Below, piece after piece: positions 21,301-33,185 of a DNA stretch of 64,000 nucleotides. The stretch comes from Crambe crambe. Its lineage: Eukaryota > Porifera > Demospongiae > Poecilosclerida > Crambeidae. The stretch lies in assembly GCA_963924555.1 (NCBI GenBank), contig OZ004589.1:1798001-1862000 (forward strand), read 5' to 3'. The notes under the pieces were generated by a model. The model ran no database searches. It was not told where the DNA came from and worked only from the letters and a program-made list of their open reading frames with translations. The position numbers were made by a program, and so were the translations under genes. Every line of letters begins with the position of its first letter. Positions within the stretch are counted from its first letter, which is position 1.

Positions 21301-23098
21301 TTGGCAAAACAATTTCTATTAGTGGTGGATCTATTTTAATCTTCAGTGAGTATTAATGATGTTTGACTAGAAATGAGTAGATGGCTCTCTTGATCATAAC
21401 CACTAACCTGAGCATGGCCACTGGTGCATGGCAGAATATGGGGGTCACCATTCATTTCTATCATTACAGGTCCAGTAATTTATGCTCCCACAATTCAATA
21501 TGTATCAGCAGGTGACAGTACTGTCCTAAATTGCTCCACAGCATTCGCTCCCAGTCTGATACACATCACATGGTTTTATAGTAATTCACCTATTTCTAAT
21601 GTGATCAATAATGCCAATTTGCAACATGCCAGACAATATATTTGTCGCATTTATGAGTCTGAAACAGATGCTGTACTTTATAGAGTTGATATCGATCTGG
21701 TGGTCATTGGTGAGTGAAAAGTGTAATTTTTGCATGTTCACACCAAGTCATCCATTTACTAATGGCTACACCTAACTATAATATTATATTTCTATAGATG
21801 TGAGGGTTTCTTCTATAAATGACACTGTTCAAGTGCTAGGACGTGGGAACTTCAGTAGGACATGCACATACAATGGGTAATTAGCTATAGTACCTACAGG
21901 GCTGTATACCAATATCTTGTTACATGCATGCATGATTTCAGGAGTGAAACACATTTTACTCGGTTGGATTGGTCACTAGATGGAAATACTCACTCAATTG
22001 GAATGGGGAATGTAGGGATCAAATATAACCATCTCTTCATCCAGCAACCTACAGTTGAAGATGCAGGAGAGTATACATGCTCTGCAATTTTCCCCAATTA
22101 TTCATCAATACCTGTCAGTGCTGGATCCCTTAGATTTCACTGTGAGTAATAATACCTAGTTGCCAGTTATCCTCTTCTGGATAGCTACTTGTAAATTTTC
22201 ATTTAACTTAATGATGCATGCATGTGTATCAGTGGACAAGATAAAACAACATAATAAACAAAAATAAGAGCAAAAACAAACAAACAACAAAACAATTTCA
22301 TGGACTACCTGACCTTGAATTTCTAATTCTCAGATTACTCAAAATCCCCCAAGGCTACTAATTTTGTTGATCATGAGTTTCTCATCAGATGGTTTTGCTC
22401 GGCATAGTATAAGCCATTATGTCATTATTTTGACAGTCATTTTCCTGGAAAAACCACATCATAATGCAAATCCTGTAGGTAGAGTAAACTTGTAATCAAC
22501 CAATAGTGGCCTTAGCTGTTACTTCACTTGCAATGTCCAATAGAATCATCCATTTTCTCCCTCTCTTGCAGTTCTACCAGGTCCACCCTTCAATGTATAT
22601 GTCGAACATATTTCTAACTCCTCTGTTTTAATAGAAGCACGACTCTCACACATTGGAACTACACCCATACTCTCCGCCCACCTCAAGATTGCTATTGCTG
22701 GCAATAATATCTCTAGGGCAGTCTATAGTGCTAGTGTAACAAAAGATCTAACCTTGGGAAAAGTGGTGGAGTTTTTCGTGACTGATTTATTACCTGCTAC
22801 CACTTACTCTGTGTTTTTGTATGCTGTTAATATATTTGGCAGAGGCCAAGTGAGTGAGAAGAACTTCACAACTGTCAATGTTCCTGTTACTCCTACTGTT
22901 AATGCACCACGGGTGGTTCTTGTGGTGTTCTTCTGGTTATTCATTCTCATTTCTGGAATAGTATTTACAATATTGTGTGTTTATAACTACAAGATCAAAA
23001 TGAAGCACGCATCACGTGTACTTCCTCCTTTGGATTCTTCTTTTTTAGACCTGATGAAGAAAAAATTTACCCGTAATCAACAAGATTCTACTTCATAA
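18385..23098 (+). CDS. Ig/FN3 transmembrane receptor A (six Ig domains, chimeric)
   Basis: Twelve exons: 18385-18439, 18515-18593, 18893-19092, 19804-20049, 20142-20220, 20286-20485, 20760-20883, 21146-21345, 21470-21709, 21798-21876, 21942-22141, 22572-23098 (742 residues). Signal peptide MLKLILLMLMLLHRVSAQ, then two successive Ig1-Ig2-Ig3 modules, one FN3 domain (PGPPFNVYVEHIS to RGQVSEKNFTTV), a TM helix (VVLVVFFWLFILISGIVFTI) and a basic tail of about 40 residues containing DSSFLDLMKK. Ig1 and Ig3 are each split by a phase-2 intron after the first cysteine; modules are bounded by phase-1 introns. The first module resembles gene B and the second gene C, introns included. Exon 7 joins FN3-like PPFINVSLIDP to Ig1-type LTVSSQ. 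The ligand is unknown; a recognition or adhesion receptor is inferred. No kinase domain or YxxM motif was seen. Confidence 0.85.
19430..19680. repeat. Diverged palindromic MITE copy in a gene A intron
   Basis: Inverted arms containing TTCAAAAAAGTTCAGCAAC and GTTGCTGAACTTTTTTGAA with CCCCTTA/TAAGGGG inside. It is related to the near-perfect palindrome at 5735-6055 and sits in the intron between Ig1 and Ig2 of gene A. The equivalent intron of gene B also has a copy. Confidence 0.75.
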
Positions 23099-24204
23099 GT
23101 GAGCAGCAAGTTTACATTAGCTAGGTAATCGTAGCAAGCTCCATATTAGGGACTAGTAGGGAGTTGACTTTCACTATTTCTAACATTGCAGTTTCCTTTT
23201 GTGATGCCTTGGGTAAACTGAGCATGTGCACTCGATGCCACATTGTCCTACTCAGACTCATAATAGTTCTATAGCTACACTAGAAAATGCAAGCATTGTA
23301 GTGTGGTAGACTAACGTTATGAGTCTTTATGTCAGTTGTGGAGTTGTTGTCTATTATTACATTGCTATAGCTATTGTGCATGCAATACACGTGGAATAAT
23401 TATGGTAAGATAATTCCACAAGTGGCATCATGAGCCAAAGTAAGACTTTGTGTGTTTTTTATCAATTTCAGCATTTTTTTATCAATAGATAAGGAGGTTT
23501 GAGTATATGAACTGCTTCAAAATAATTTTGGATTATGTACTGTAATTTTTGTTATTCATGTCAGACTCTCGTTACAGTCACTCTCTCAAAAGCTTTTCAA
23601 ACTGTATTGATTTTGTTCTTTTTTTTTTTTTTGAATGTATGTAGCTATACTCCCAAAATAAGAATTTTACCAGCCAGAGTATAATAGAGTTCTTCTCTAC
23701 TTTATGATGCGCACAGGAAATTTTCCTAAGAAATATTATGTGATTTATCAATCAATTCATCTCTATGAATCATCCAATGAATTTTTCACCAGCGAGAATT
23801 ACGTATATATAAAATATGTAAGTGATTTTCAAATGTAAAACCATTAAGGGAGGATTATACCATAAAAAATAAAAAATTTTAAAACGTCCATATCTTCATT
23901 ATACTACCCCCTATAAGCTTGATTTAGGTCTCAAAAGAGAGCTCTCTTTGAGAGCTTTCCAATAGTTACAACTTTATGGAAGACCTGATATGACCTCCGA
24001 AATTAAAAAAAAAATTTTTTTTAATTACCACATACTTAGGAGGCCTTTGATACTCTTATCATAGCTTCTATGGGCCTAGCTGCTTTGAATGAGTGATGGG
24101 ATTTCAAGGGGGGAGGGGGTATGGTTCCAAAAAAAAAGGTAAATGTGAAAAAAGTGTCATTTTTTTACGGAACCATCCATTTGTTGATAATACAACTGTA
24201 AAAT
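23099..24204. other. Intergenic, 3' flank of gene A
   Basis: No gene was recognised. The first 370 bp (GAGCAGCAAGTTTACATTAGC, TTAGGGACTAGTAGGGAGTTGAC, GCCTTGGGTAAACTGAGCATG) recur after genes C and D, so the duplicated unit included 3' flank. An A/T-rich stretch with long poly-A and poly-T runs lies at 23850-24030. Confidence 0.6.
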
Positions 24205-24420
24205 CGAACATCCAGTATGTAAAGATAGGGGCATCCCTAGAATAAGCCAGTGGAAATTATGTATCAAACTACTGTATTTTAGCTTGAGAGTTATCATGGA
24301 ACTATTCTAGCAAGCATTCATGGCCAACTACATAGCTATAGTGTATTAATTTTCATATGATTACATATGATAATTTTCTAGTTTTTAGCTATTAATTGCA
24401 TTAAAGTAACTAGTGAATTT
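24205..24420 (+). repeat. Duplicated 3' end and UTR of the p85 gene
   Basis: GAACATCCA followed by GTAAAGATAGGGGCATCCCTAGAAT, TTAGCTTGAGAG, ATCATGGA and CTAGCAAGCAT...GGCCAACTA matches the p85 stop-codon region and downstream sequence at 17016-17190. Only the last few p85 codons are present, so it is a relic. It marks the left edge of the segment duplicated to create the gene B unit. Confidence 0.8.
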
Positions 24421-25302
24421 GCTGCCCTAATTTTCACGAATAATGGAAGACAATAATTATTTGCATGTATACAACAGAGCTCAAATTGTTAGCTATACCT
24501 GTTAGCTACTCTAGTACTCTTGCTGTGGAAGTAGGAATAAATACAACTGAAATTAAATCTTTAAAATAAAAAGATGACAGATGGTCAAGCTGTGTGCAGT
24601 GTTGTAGCTGTACTAATCATGATTATTATCGATTATAATATTGTACAGTCCTCATATATGCAAGTTCCATTCATGCATTCTTGCCACTATATAATAGCAT
24701 GGGAAGTAACTTTGAAATGAAAATGATAGTTTAGGGTCAAAGGTTAACCCCTCACCTGTCACCCAAAACAGCAAATATAGCTAGCTTGGCTCATAGCTAA
24801 TACTGAATATAATATATATTTTTTGTTGATGGATAACACTTACTGTAAGTATTGAGTCTAAACTGGCAGTGTGTCAGTTATATTATGCACTAGGAGAATT
24901 TTCATTGGGTGGGGGAAGCTTCTCTCACAAAATAATGTTCCCCACAAAATTTCTCACACTGTATTTTTAAGGCACCCTTATTAGATATTGACTACCATCA
25001 TCCTTGTGAGTGTTGAAACAGCTCCCTCTACATCACAGCAGGCTTACTTTGCCCTAGTGAATATTGTATATTAGCTAATTATATCAGGAGAGCTATAATT
25101 ATATCAGGAATCCCTCACATTATCATGATGACACAGACAAGAAGTTTTGTACAAAGGTTAGCTAACATACTCTTACATGGATATAATCAATGGTTTTTAC
25201 AGAGTGACTGTTGAGATGAGATCGGTATAAAGAACCATACAATAGCTACAGCTTCCTATAACTAGTAGCTATTCTGCATGAATGTAGAATCTAACATACT
25301 AC

Positions 25303-26322
25303 CATAGATAGTATATTACCGCCCCGGGATTGGAAACGGTAGCATAGGCTAATTGAAAATTCCGCGGGCACTCCGTGTTATGGTTTGCGACCAAGAAACT
25401 TACCTAGTTACGTGGGTAGCAACGGGCTGCAGCGGTCCGCTAGGAGGCGTGTGGCTGCTCTTTCACAGGGAAACTGCAAGCGGCGGTTAGTATTTATAAT
25501 TTGCATCCACAATTTCAATTATTCCTACTAGTATAATGGCTAAATTCCACACTTTAGCGATATAGAAAACTAGAAGAAAATTTGTCGGGGGAATGGTAGT
25601 CTTCATAACTTAGGTTTGTGCTTATTATCTAGTTTTGTGAGTAGAGTCATCCTTCTTTTATAGAATGAGTGGCATTAGATGCATGTTACTGCATTAATGG
25701 TGAAAATATAAACCAATTACTTAGAGCACTCATGGGAGGAAGGAAGCATCGGCTATGTACAAGAAAGTAATGGTCATGTAACCTCCACTGCTGCACTCCA
25801 TTCCAGATATCCTGGTCACTCCACAGTTCATGCCAGTATTAAATGATCAATAGTGTCAATATCATTTATAGATTGCAACATGACCCTAAAAATTGTTCCG
25901 GCATTACAGCTCCTGTGTCTCTCTAGTAACTGTGCCGGATTGATTCCAGCAAAATTGTGTTGGTAACTCTGATGACTGCATCTTGGCATTGAAGTTCATT
26001 GACAATTTTGATGGTATAATATTATATTATTAGCAACTCTGCATCAATTTTTGTGATCACTTACTTGTGCATGCAAATCAGAAAGTAATTATTATATTGT
26101 GTAGTATAATTATTGTGTAGTAGCCTTCTTGACTGATGAATAAGGAGAGGAAGAAGAGTCCATCACATCACTAGTAGCATGCACTGTGTATGTATTGCAC
26201 ATTATCACTGTATGTTCTGTAATAATTATTAGATTCAAGCGCGCGCGCGTTGACTTCATAACACGGATTGCCCGTGGAATTGGTTCCGTTTCCAATCCCG
26301 GGGCGGTAATATACTATCTATG
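25303..26322. mobile_element. CATAGATA...GGGATTGGAAACGG TIR element upstream of gene B
   Basis: TIRs of about 37 bp: CATAGATAGTATATTACCGC, CCCGGGATTGGAAAC at 25303-25340 and the reverse complement ending TACTATCTATG at 26322. The flanks are 7-bp direct repeats ATACTAC (25296-25302 and 26323-26329). It is about 1.0 kb with no transposase recognised. It lies about 175 bp upstream of the gene B ATG. The rest of 24421-26497 shows no gene. Confidence 0.85.
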
Positions 26323-26497
26323 ATACTACAATTGAATACAGTGGAACATGATCGTTACACCGATCTGAGCATGCGCATTGATAATAATAATTTTGATTTT
26401 GCATGGATACGCCATAGATACTGCGCCATGTATTATGATACCGCGTACTGTTGTTGGTAAGTTTCTTTTGTCCGATGCCGAGCTAATTTCAACAAGT

Positions 26498-29479
26498 ATG
26501 CTCAAACTAATATTGCTGATGTTGATGCTGCTCCGCCAAGTGTCTGCCCAGAGTGAGTTACTAGCTACTAGCTACAGGTAGCTACATACATAACTAGAAT
26601 GGCTATTCTGATCATTGCTTGGTATTAATTTTTCATAATAAAGATCTGACTGTTTCGTCACAAGATAGTACCATTCGAATAGCAGGTCAAGGATTATTTA
26701 GTAGGTCCTGCAGGTATATTGGGTAAGTATATAGTTACACCATAGATAATATAAATACTCCGTAGGTACTGTATTATCTATGGTTACACTGATGCATAGT
26801 CTAGATCTCAGGGGCTAAGGTATTAGCTACGTATAAATTTCCAAGTACATCACATCCTAGTGGTTGTTTGACATGGTTACAAGCATCCTTGTGGAACAGC
26901 TATATAGCTATGACCAATATAAGTATTAACTTGATCAAATAAAAATAGATGGCAATTTTCTTTTTCTCTTAGGCCAGGACTGGCTAGCTAGCTATCTATT
27001 AGCTATGCAGGGCGCTATGCATTCCTAAAATTTTCTTGAATTTTTCTTTAGGAATGATACAAGTTTTCTGCGATTGGATTGGTACCTGAGTGGAAGTTTG
27101 CACCCGAGTGGGATGGGGGTCATGGGAAGCAAATTAAACCGCCTAGTCATTCAACCACCAACAACAAATGATGCAGGAATGTATTATTGCATTGCATTAT
27201 TTTCTGATAACAATACAGTTCCTATTAGTGGTGGATCTCTTAGGATCTTCAGTGAGTATCAGAGTAGCTACTCTCTAAGTAGGGATGGCACAGATTGCAC
27301 CTTTAATAGTATTTTCTTTCATAACTCCAGAATACTTCTCTCCTACAGTTGGCAACTCCCAACTTGGCAGACATTAATAAAATATGCCCCGCCCTGCATG
27401 TGATTCTTGGACCTTGACCTTGCATCTGATAGCTTTCTCTCTTGATGTTGGCCTCATATTTTCATCTGAAATAATTATTTATTAAGGAAAATGTGTACAG
27501 TTCAGCAACAAGACTTAGAGAGTCAAGTAATGGTAAAACCCCTTACCTGTATCCATCACCAAACTCAAGAAGCACACCAATATTACCAAACTATACAAGC
27601 TAACTATTCCTTCCTTATCCCATGACGTGCCAGGATGAGAAGTAAAGTAGCCAGAATAATTTGGCTACAGGTAAGGGGTTCCTTGACTCTCTTGTTGCTA
27701 AACTCTTTTGAACTGTACACATAGCCATCCCTACCTGCCATTTTTATTTAGAATATTTTTCTCTAATCCAACTTCATTTTGAATTAGTTTATGGATAGAA
27801 ATGAAGTGGAAATCATTGATGGCAATACCTCTCTTGATCATATTATCCTTGAGCATGGTCACTGGCAGAATAGTTAAATGGTCATCACCACTTGTTATTT
27901 TTATAATTATCATTACAGGTCCGGCCCAAGTAATTTATGCTCCCGCAATTCAGATTGTATTAGCAGGTGACAGTATTGTCTTAAACTGCTCCACAACCTT
28001 CCCTCGCCACCAGATATTCATCACATGGCTTTATAACACTTCAACTATTTCTAATGTGATCAATAATGCCAGTCTAGAACATGCTGGACAATATAATTGT
28101 CTCATTTATGAAACTGTAACGAGTGTTGTAATATATAGAGCCAATATCCAGCTAGTGGTCATTGGTAAGTAATTAGTGCATGTCATCTAAACTATAGCCC
28201 CTAATTATCTAGCTAATGGCTACACCAAACTTTTGGTATATTACTCTTCTATAGATGTGAGGGTTTCTTCTATAAATGACACTGTTCAAATGCTAGGACG
28301 TGGGAACTTCAGTAGGATATGCACATATAATGGGTAATTAGCTTGCTATAGTACCTACAGGGATGTATACCAATATCTTGTTATATGCATGCATGATTTC
28401 AGGAATGATACACATTTTACTCGGTTGGATTGGTCACTAAATGGAAATACTCACTCAATGGGAATGGGGGATGTAGGGATGAAATATAATCATCTCTTCA
28501 TCCAGCAACCTACAATTGAAGATGCAGGAGAGTATGCATGCTCTGCAATTTTCTCCAATTATTCATCAATACCTGTCAGTGCTGGATCCCTTAGATTTCT
28601 CCGTGAGTATAATATTGATACATGTATTATCTTCAGGATAATTAAGAGTAATATCACACAGCTAGCTATAGTATCATTTCCCCCTTTTTCTATATTAACT
28701 TGCATGATTGTAAAAATGAGCATGGTTAAGTGAAGTGGGCATGGGTCAAGCAAAGAATGCAAGCATGCATATGCACATGTCACTTTCAGCACCCCCCCCC
28801 CCACCCCCCACCCCCCCACCCCCTCTCCAAATTGTCTACACCCTGCTGCACACATGCATGGCATTGCATAATTCTTTAGCAGTTATGAAATTTCTTGATC
28901 AATCTACACCCATTTTATGATCACAACTCTTCACTTGCAAAGTCTTATTGTAGCTACACACATAGATAAGTCACCATAGCTAGCTATGTACATAATATAT
29001 CCTCTCTTGTAGTTCTACCAGGTCCACCCTTCAATGTCAATCTTATTTCTTCCTCTATCGATTCTCTCACGATACAAGCACAACTCTCAAACATTGGAAC
29101 TATCCCCATACTATCTGCCCACCTCATGATTACTTCTCCTGGCGATAACTTTATAGAAGTTTACAATGTTACTGAAGATCTATCATTAGGACAAGTAGTG
29201 GAATTTGTGGTGAATGATTTATCCCCTGATACCACCTACTCTGTACTTGTGTATGCTGTTAATACTGTTGGCAGAGGCCAAGATAGTGAGAGGAGGAACT
29301 TCATGACTAGCAATCTTACCACCATGATCACTCCAACTCCTTCTGATACACCTTATGGTCTTGCCGCTACATCTTCTACCACTCCTGCTGAGAATGTAGC
29401 AGTGTGGACTATTATGTTACAGTCTTTCTTGTCACTTGTCATCATTTTTGGAATAGATCAGGTGAGCATCTTTTTATAG
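26498..29479 (+). CDS. Ig/FN3 receptor B (three Ig domains, truncated C-terminus)
   Basis: Seven exons: 26498-26552, 26644-26722, 27052-27251, 27919-28164, 28255-28333, 28403-28602, 29013-29479 (441 residues). Signal peptide MLKLILLMLMLLRQVSAQ; Ig1 (DLTVSSQ, TIRIAGQ, LDWYLSGSLHPSGMG, NDAGMYYCIALF); Ig2 (APAIQIVLAGDSIVLNCS, FITWLYN, HAGQYNCLIYE); Ig3 (DVRVSSINDTVQ, LDWSLNGNTHSMG, EDAGEYACSAIF); FN3 (PGPPFNVNLIS to RGQDSERRNF); then a hydrophobic stretch after a Ser/Thr/Pro linker. The reading ends at 29479 a few residues after an acidic IDQ inside the presumed TM segment, so there is no cytoplasmic tail. A consensus donor (CAG/GTGAGC at 29461/29462) could lead to an unseen exon. It shares FN3 type with gene D and first-module Ig sequence with gene A. 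Confidence 0.82.
27480..27765. repeat. Diverged palindromic MITE copy in a gene B intron
   Basis: Arms with GTGTACAGTTCAGCAACAAG, AAACCCCTTACCTGTA and their reverse complements to about 27745. It is at the same intron position as the 19430-19680 copy in gene A, so it predates the A/B duplication. Confidence 0.75.
28790..28824. repeat. C-rich low-complexity tract
   Basis: Runs of C broken by single A residues in the last intron of gene B; the orthologous intron in gene A has a short CACCCCCCAATTG instead. It is a simple-sequence expansion. Confidence 0.85.
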
Positions 29480-30127
29480 CTATATAACTGCAATATAATT
29501 AATTATTAGTCTTTTAATATCCCTAGCCCTTACATCTAAAAGAGTTTAAATAGCTTACTGGTAACACTGGAAGAAATTTAGTTGCCTTTTTATAGTAGGT
29601 GGTACAGTAAGCAAAAATATTCATAGAGGTCATGTTGCAGTTGCTGTCCATACATATTGAGCTAAGTACCATAGGTCCTATAGCAAGTTATAGCTAATAC
29701 TCAAGCCACCTGGGCTGTCAAGATAATTATTATAATAATTATATATCTTTTAGTCAACAGGTAACAAAGATTGAGTCTAAAAAGTTTGACAAGAATTTAG
29801 TTATGCATAATAGCTACTGTCTGTATAAGAAAGGTGATTTTTGTTTTCTAGTGGTACAGATTTTTCCATGATCACTTATACTGTATAAGACTGTATATAG
29901 AACCTGATGATCCATTGGTGTACGTAATTTAAAGGAGGGTGCAATAGTTACAGGATATTGTCTGATGTCCGAGCGAGGGCAGAGCCCGGCAATTATATAT
30001 CCTGTACAGCGCGAGGGCGAGGCATGTCGCTTGTAATAATGCTACCTCACTATAGTTCTAGCTCTCATTGTACTAGCTTCTTTTTTATATATTTTTTAGC
30101 CTCTAGCTCTGTAGCTTGAACCCTTTA

Positions 30128-30572
30128 CAAGGGTGTAGATAAGTTTTTTCAACTGGGGGGGCTGCATGAATGTATATGGTATTATGTGTGAAATGCAGCA
30201 GTGCATTCTAGGGGGGTCTGGGAGCATGCTCCCCCGGGAAAATGTTTAATCTCAGGTGTTCTTAGATTGCTTCTAGTGAGATATGAGGTGATTATAATTA
30301 TCACTATTCATTATAACAGTACATGCATAATCAATTAATTAGTCAATGATGCACTACTAAAACATGCACTGTACAAGCTCAAATTATATTAGTGGCCATT
30401 AAACACTACATGCACGCAAGAACAAAACTGACCATTCCTTTACTTACAATTGCAAAATGAGTTCATACTAAAATTAATATTTGGCAATAGCATAGCTTCA
30501 TTCTAATAATACTATATGATTCAAAAATTCTGGGGGCTTTAGCCCCCCAAGCCCCCCTTACCTACACCCTTG
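30128..30572. mobile_element. CAAGGGTGTAGATAA TIR element
   Basis: Begins CAAGGGTGTAGATAAG and ends CTTACCTACACCCTTG. It is flanked by CTTTA on both sides (possible 5-bp target duplication). It is about 445 bp, with G-rich and C-rich inner ends and no coding content. It lies in the B-C intergenic stretch (29480-31109), where nothing else was recognised. Confidence 0.72.
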
Positions 30573-31109
30573 CTTTAATAGCTAATTAATAGCTATTAGC
30601 TATGCGTTATGTACTTATAGCTATGCTGCACTCCTCTGAGTCCTCTTCTTGATCACATGCAGGAACCACAGGATAGCTATTTAGTGAATAGATAGCTATT
30701 ATAACAGACGACACAAACAAGGAGTAAAGGAATAGAAGTATACTCATGCATGGATCATGAATGAAATTGTGGATGGTTAATTGGTCAATGGGAAATATCA
30801 TCAAATTCTCTCAATCTGACAGCTGTCTAGGAAATGAGGGCCTTGCATCCTCCACCGGAGCACTTTCAGGTGTTTCGTATTAGAGGTAGTTCTCAGCTTA
30901 TCCTCAATAATTATGACTATTGCCCATGATTATTATCAATCAGGCTCAAGATCAGTATATGAAGAAGTAGACATCTAGCTAACTTATTGTGTTTCTGCAT
31001 GACTGTAGCTAAGAAGCTTATTTATAGCTATTCATTTAGCAGTAACTGTGTCCATTATAATTATGAGAAGAGTAATCTGAGCATGCGCATTGTAATCAAG
31101 TCTGCCTCA

Positions 31110-31821
31110 TGCAGGGGACTGGCTTAATGTGGTGCCATCAACATCACTGGGTCTTCACCTTCAAGACAGAGAATTCCAATGCTGCCTGCGGTACTGGCTG
31201 GGAATTCCTCTCCAAAGTAATCCACTTCCTTGCCCAGAATGCCGGGACACTGCTGACATCTTTGGTGATCACCAGGTTGGGTGTAGTGGAAACGGTGACC
31301 GCATTTCCCGGCATAATGCCATACGTGACGTGGTCTTCTCTGCAGCCCAGTCTGCAGCCTTGGCCCCTTCCAAGGAGACCCCTGGCCTCCTTGCCAGCTC
31401 CCTCTCTCGCCCAGCTGATATCCTTCTACCCAATTGGAAAGGGGGCCGTCCTGCAGCTCTGGATGTCCATGTAATCAGCCCCCTGCAGCAGCAAACTCTA
31501 AATGAAGCCTCCTTCACCCCAGGCCATGCCCTTCAGGTGGGAGTGAACCGCAAGCTAGCATCCTCTTTATCAGCTTGCCGCTCGGCAGGCTTGCACTTCA
31601 TTCCTCTGGTAGCAGAAACATTAGGGGGCCTTGCTGATGACACAATTCAAACTGTTCGCTCCATTGGCAAGGCCATCGCAGACAGAGTGGGTACTACAGA
31701 TTCCTCCAACTCTTCCAAGCACCTCTTTGGTCGACTAGCCATCGCCCTGTGGCGTGGCAACGCCTGTTTATGGCTACATCGCCTCCCAACTCTCCCCCCC
31801 TCTCTAGACGGAGTGCCATGA
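31110..31821 (+). pseudogene. 3' end of a retroelement-type ORF (zinc knuckle plus RPAD...LDV nuclease-like motif)
   Basis: An open frame without internal stops, from a GDWLNVVPS motif near 31114 to TGA at 31819-31821. It contains CPECRDTADIFGDHQVGC (CX2C-X8-HX4C knuckle), a GDRISRHNAIRDV segment and RPADILLPNW...AALDVHV. The last fits a PD-(D/E)XK pattern when taken with the upstream glutamate. Such C-terminal ends follow reverse transcriptase in some eukaryotic retroelement proteins, but no reverse transcriptase is present here, so it is a 5'-truncated copy. The coding sequence is GC-richer than its surroundings. The assignment to a clade is uncertain. Confidence 0.6.
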
Positions 31822-32570
31822 CTTGGACTTGTTTGTTTGTCTGTGTATAATCATAGATACTATAAACTACGTGTACGGGATTGGAAACCCGCCCCCGCAT
31901 CCGTATATGGCAATGTAATTCATCCTTGTCCGAGGTTTCCTAGACAAGTTAGTTTCCTGTTTTGGCGAATTTCGCGTGTTCTACGCATCCCAAGTTCATC
32001 TCCAAAGGAGGAATAGTTCCTGCGGTGGATTAGCAAGGTAACTATGCAAAGCTTTTACATGAAAGAGTTGCAGAAATAGTTCATAAACTCTAGTTACCGT
32101 GAATATGGCTACTTTTTTGCATGTTAGTAACATTAACTTGCCTAGAACTCACAGTGAATAGTAATGACAATGAAAATTAGTTGGAGAATAGTTTCTTACA
32201 TGTACTTAACCATATTTTAAGTCATGTAATACTATTACATTCAGCAGAGTGAACAATTTGGATGAAAAAAAACCGGTTCAACTGTAGTAACACTTCCTAC
32301 ATTACTATTAGCTAAAATGCCTACCACTCTACTGAAAGTGGTAGAGCAATGCTTACCATATGTACCTGTAACAAGCTTTTGATGCTAGAGAAAACAGTTA
32401 ATTTGTTACACTTTTTTGAAAATGACTATTATTAAAATTGAATTATAGCTATGAGTCAAAGAAATGTATGTATTCCAGTGCTAAAAGACAGCAACAGTCT
32501 CACAGTGCTAGTGATGATTGGGTCGAATCTGCAGAGATGTAAAAGAGGCAGAATTAGGGGAGATAATCAT

Positions 32571-33117
32571 TCAGAACATCTTCAACAATATTGTTAATGT
32601 GCATGGGAGAGTATCTATTCCTGTTATATTAAAATGGCACCGTGTACTATATTCTATGGCACATAGGGTATAATAAAAGCTGTCATTAATACGGATTAAA
32701 CCTCCCCTATCGATGGCACACATCCATTCCTCCGATTCAGATGGTTCCATGTTATCGTCACTGTTATGTACGTAAGTCGTCAAGTCCAAGTAAAATTTCT
32801 TTGACTGTGCAGTCTTTGTGAATGGATCTGACTATGTAGCCTCCAATATACCTAATTGCACACTGTCCTTCGTATATTAGCTCCTTTATATTGGTGTGTA
32901 CATCATCATCAACTGTCACAGGTAATGCTTTTTCTATCAGTGAGATGAATAAATTCAGAGTAAGTTGCTGATAAAATAGGGGCTCAATGGTTATGCCACA
33001 ATCAGTGAGGAATTTCACCCACTTATCAATAAATGAAGATGAACTCCAGAGTGAGTGAATACTTGAAAACTTTCTATACCTTTTGTAATGATTTTTGAGA
33101 TAGAATCTAGAAGCCAT
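32571..33117 (-). pseudogene. Transposase C-terminal remnant inside the TIR element
   Basis: Two minus-strand open stretches in different frames: 33117-32764, with CAIRYIGGYIVRSI, and 32789-32571, with EEWMCAIDRGGLIRI and NDSFYYTLCAIE. The first motif resembles the aromatic-rich YIaGYvvR segment found near the C-terminus of P-element/THAP9-type and some hAT transposases. The second resembles the RGGL segment that follows it. The frame is broken near 32770-32790 and the N-terminal half is missing, so it is inactive. It identifies the element as a decayed autonomous copy. Superfamily assignment is tentative. Confidence 0.5.
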
Positions 33118-33185
33118 TTACTGAACTCAGTAATAATGGAATTGGGTTGCTGGTATAGCTCGTATAACTTAGTAGCCATGTCAAT

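Noticed and set aside
22990-23096. Receptor A tail as an ITIM, ITAM or YxxM signalling tail
   Set aside because: The only tyrosines lie next to the membrane (YNYKIK) and match none of these motifs.
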